64,000 nucleotides of DNA from Angiostrongylus vasorum (lineage: Eukaryota > Nematoda > Chromadorea > Rhabditida > Metastrongylidae). Under the pieces are notes generated by a model. That model was not told the origin of the DNA, did no database searches, and worked only from the letters and a program-made list of their open reading frames with translations. The DNA is taken from positions 664,035 through 728,034 of the forward strand of contig JADANN010000415.1 in assembly GCA_018806985.1 (NCBI GenBank), in the 5' to 3' direction. Shown piece by piece: positions 63,346 through 64,000 of the stretch (within the stretch, counting starts at the first letter, position 1; each line of letters opens with the position of its first letter). Both the position numbers and the translations under genes were made by a program.

Positions 63346-63769
63346 AATCTCGAGCATTCTATGCAAATATCTCAAATTTCTGCCTCACAATCGATATGCG
63401 AAATGAAGACACTTTTGTTGAGCGACTTCTTTACAGAAGAATGATGTCGGATACACGTATCGGTGTCTTCATTCACCACAATATGAATCGCATAAGAGCC
63501 TGTACGTCGATCTAAAAACAGACAACACCAAATATTTTCGAGCTGATGACGGATGCTTTTCTTGTCGCCAGTGATGAAGCAGAAAAAGACGGGTCCAGCT
63601 GCGTAGTGATGATGCATCTTAGGCAAAGTTGTACTGACAAGAATTCCCGTCGTTATCGCATGGAACAGGTCGCTGAGCCAAGGCTCGGACGTACCCATGC
63701 AATAGCATCGCTTTTGTTTTTCCAGACCCATGTAATGTTCGTCAGGAAAACAATAAGAGATTTTGCAGT
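63346..63769. other. Unassigned; open in several frames
   Basis: A 119-codon minus frame (63372-63731, with HAITTGILVSTTLPKMHHHY) and a + frame (63546-63815, with VASDEAEKDGSSCVVMMHLR) overlap. The minus frame leads into the PLE-1 end and may belong to it or to its target. Unresolved. Confidence 0.25.
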
Positions 63770-64000
63770 AACTCCCACGTCCGACTTTCTATTAACCTCG
63801 GCATTGATTGAATAATTCTTTCTACTTCTGTTAAGCAAACACGAGGTGTTATTTTGTTTCTTTATTTGCGTACAAGCCGACGTTTCGGCGGATTTCGCCT
63901 TCCCAGAGGCTGGAAAGGGCAAGTTGACTGCAATCAACACGGTCAAACACCTCCATAGCCAAAGAGAGAAAATGTTGAAAGAGAATTTCAATCACATTGA
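63770..64000 (-). mobile_element. PLE-1 3' end, running off the window
   Basis: Minus strand: CAATGTGATTGAAATTCTC, CTTTGGCTATGGAGGTGTTTG, hammerhead, then AATAAAGAAACAAAATAAC and CACCTCGTGTTTGC. The body must lie to the right of the window. Confidence 0.75.
63873..63912 (-). ncRNA. Hammerhead ribozyme motif, PLE-1 (core deletion)
   Basis: CAGCCT, CTGGGA (one A missing from CTGAGGA), GGCG-AAATC-CGCC, GAA, ACGT, C, GGCTTG. Stems are good but the core has lost a base. Confidence 0.6.

Noticed and set aside
63372..63731. 119-codon minus frame near the right edge
   Set aside because: Overlaps another open frame on the + strand, and leads into PLE sequence. No motif decides between them.

Overview
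The window looks like non-coding-rich chromosomal DNA from a nematode, most likely a strongylid parasite of the hookworm type. The sequence supports this through AT-rich DNA, TTTTCAG-type splice acceptors, introns of about 105 bases, AATAAA signals close behind stop codons, many small dispersed repeats with tRNA-like heads, an RTE-type LINE and Penelope-like retroelements with a GIY-YIG endonuclease. Species is inference. No bacterial genes, operons, CRISPR arrays, rRNA or intact tRNA genes are visible. Most open frames longer than 60 codons are chance frames or lie inside repeats.

Layout. 1-12.4 kb: many SINE-like copies and several short, splice-flanked candidate exons on the + strand that I cannot name. 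12.6-15.9 kb: one decayed RTE LINE. 16-20 kb: unidentified candidate exons on both strands, one resembling part of a Cys-loop ligand-gated channel. 20.3-28.7 kb: Penelope-like elements, including one nearly complete decayed copy (24.05-26.52 kb) flanked by inverted terminal repeats. 28.7-38.6 kb: SINEs, a second repeat family (S4), and a 121-codon candidate terminal exon at 33.1 kb. 38.6-52.6 kb: a complex duplicated region with a head-to-head pair of small secreted-peptide genes (40.2-41.6 kb), a large imperfect palindrome (arms 42.78-46.34 and 47.68-52.01 kb) and a beheaded fifth peptide gene (52.04 kb). 52.6-58.2 kb: mostly unassigned DNA, an RTE 3' piece and Penelope ends. 58.2-62.2 kb: an inverted copy of the peptide gene pair, enclosed by a further inverted repeat. 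62.2-64 kb: S4 repeats and the end of another Penelope element.

Two systems stand out. The first is a family of about 49-residue secreted peptides encoded by two exons. ATG directly follows a TTTTCAG acceptor. Exon 1 encodes a signal peptide, exon 2 a short Gly-rich tail ending GGMKAVV or GGMKAVF. The genes sit as divergent pairs on a shared promoter region, duplicated in inverted orientation about 19 kb apart. The second is a set of hammerhead ribozyme motifs in the Penelope terminal repeats, several with complete cores and matching stem I arms. Hammerheads in Penelope-like elements are already known in general; these copies were found here by reading.

Repeat family names used below: S1, a SINE of about 270 bp whose tRNA-like head carries GTGGCGCAGTGG; S2 and S3, two related SINEs with heads ending GTTCGTTCC or GATCGAACC and tails ending ATATCTCAGCAT; S4, a repeat of about 380 bp without an obvious tRNA head; S5, a SINE of about 300 bp whose tail includes CTCAAGCAGCA; PLE-1 and PLE-2, two Penelope families. 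Splice-based exon calls are by eye and none was tested against transcripts.
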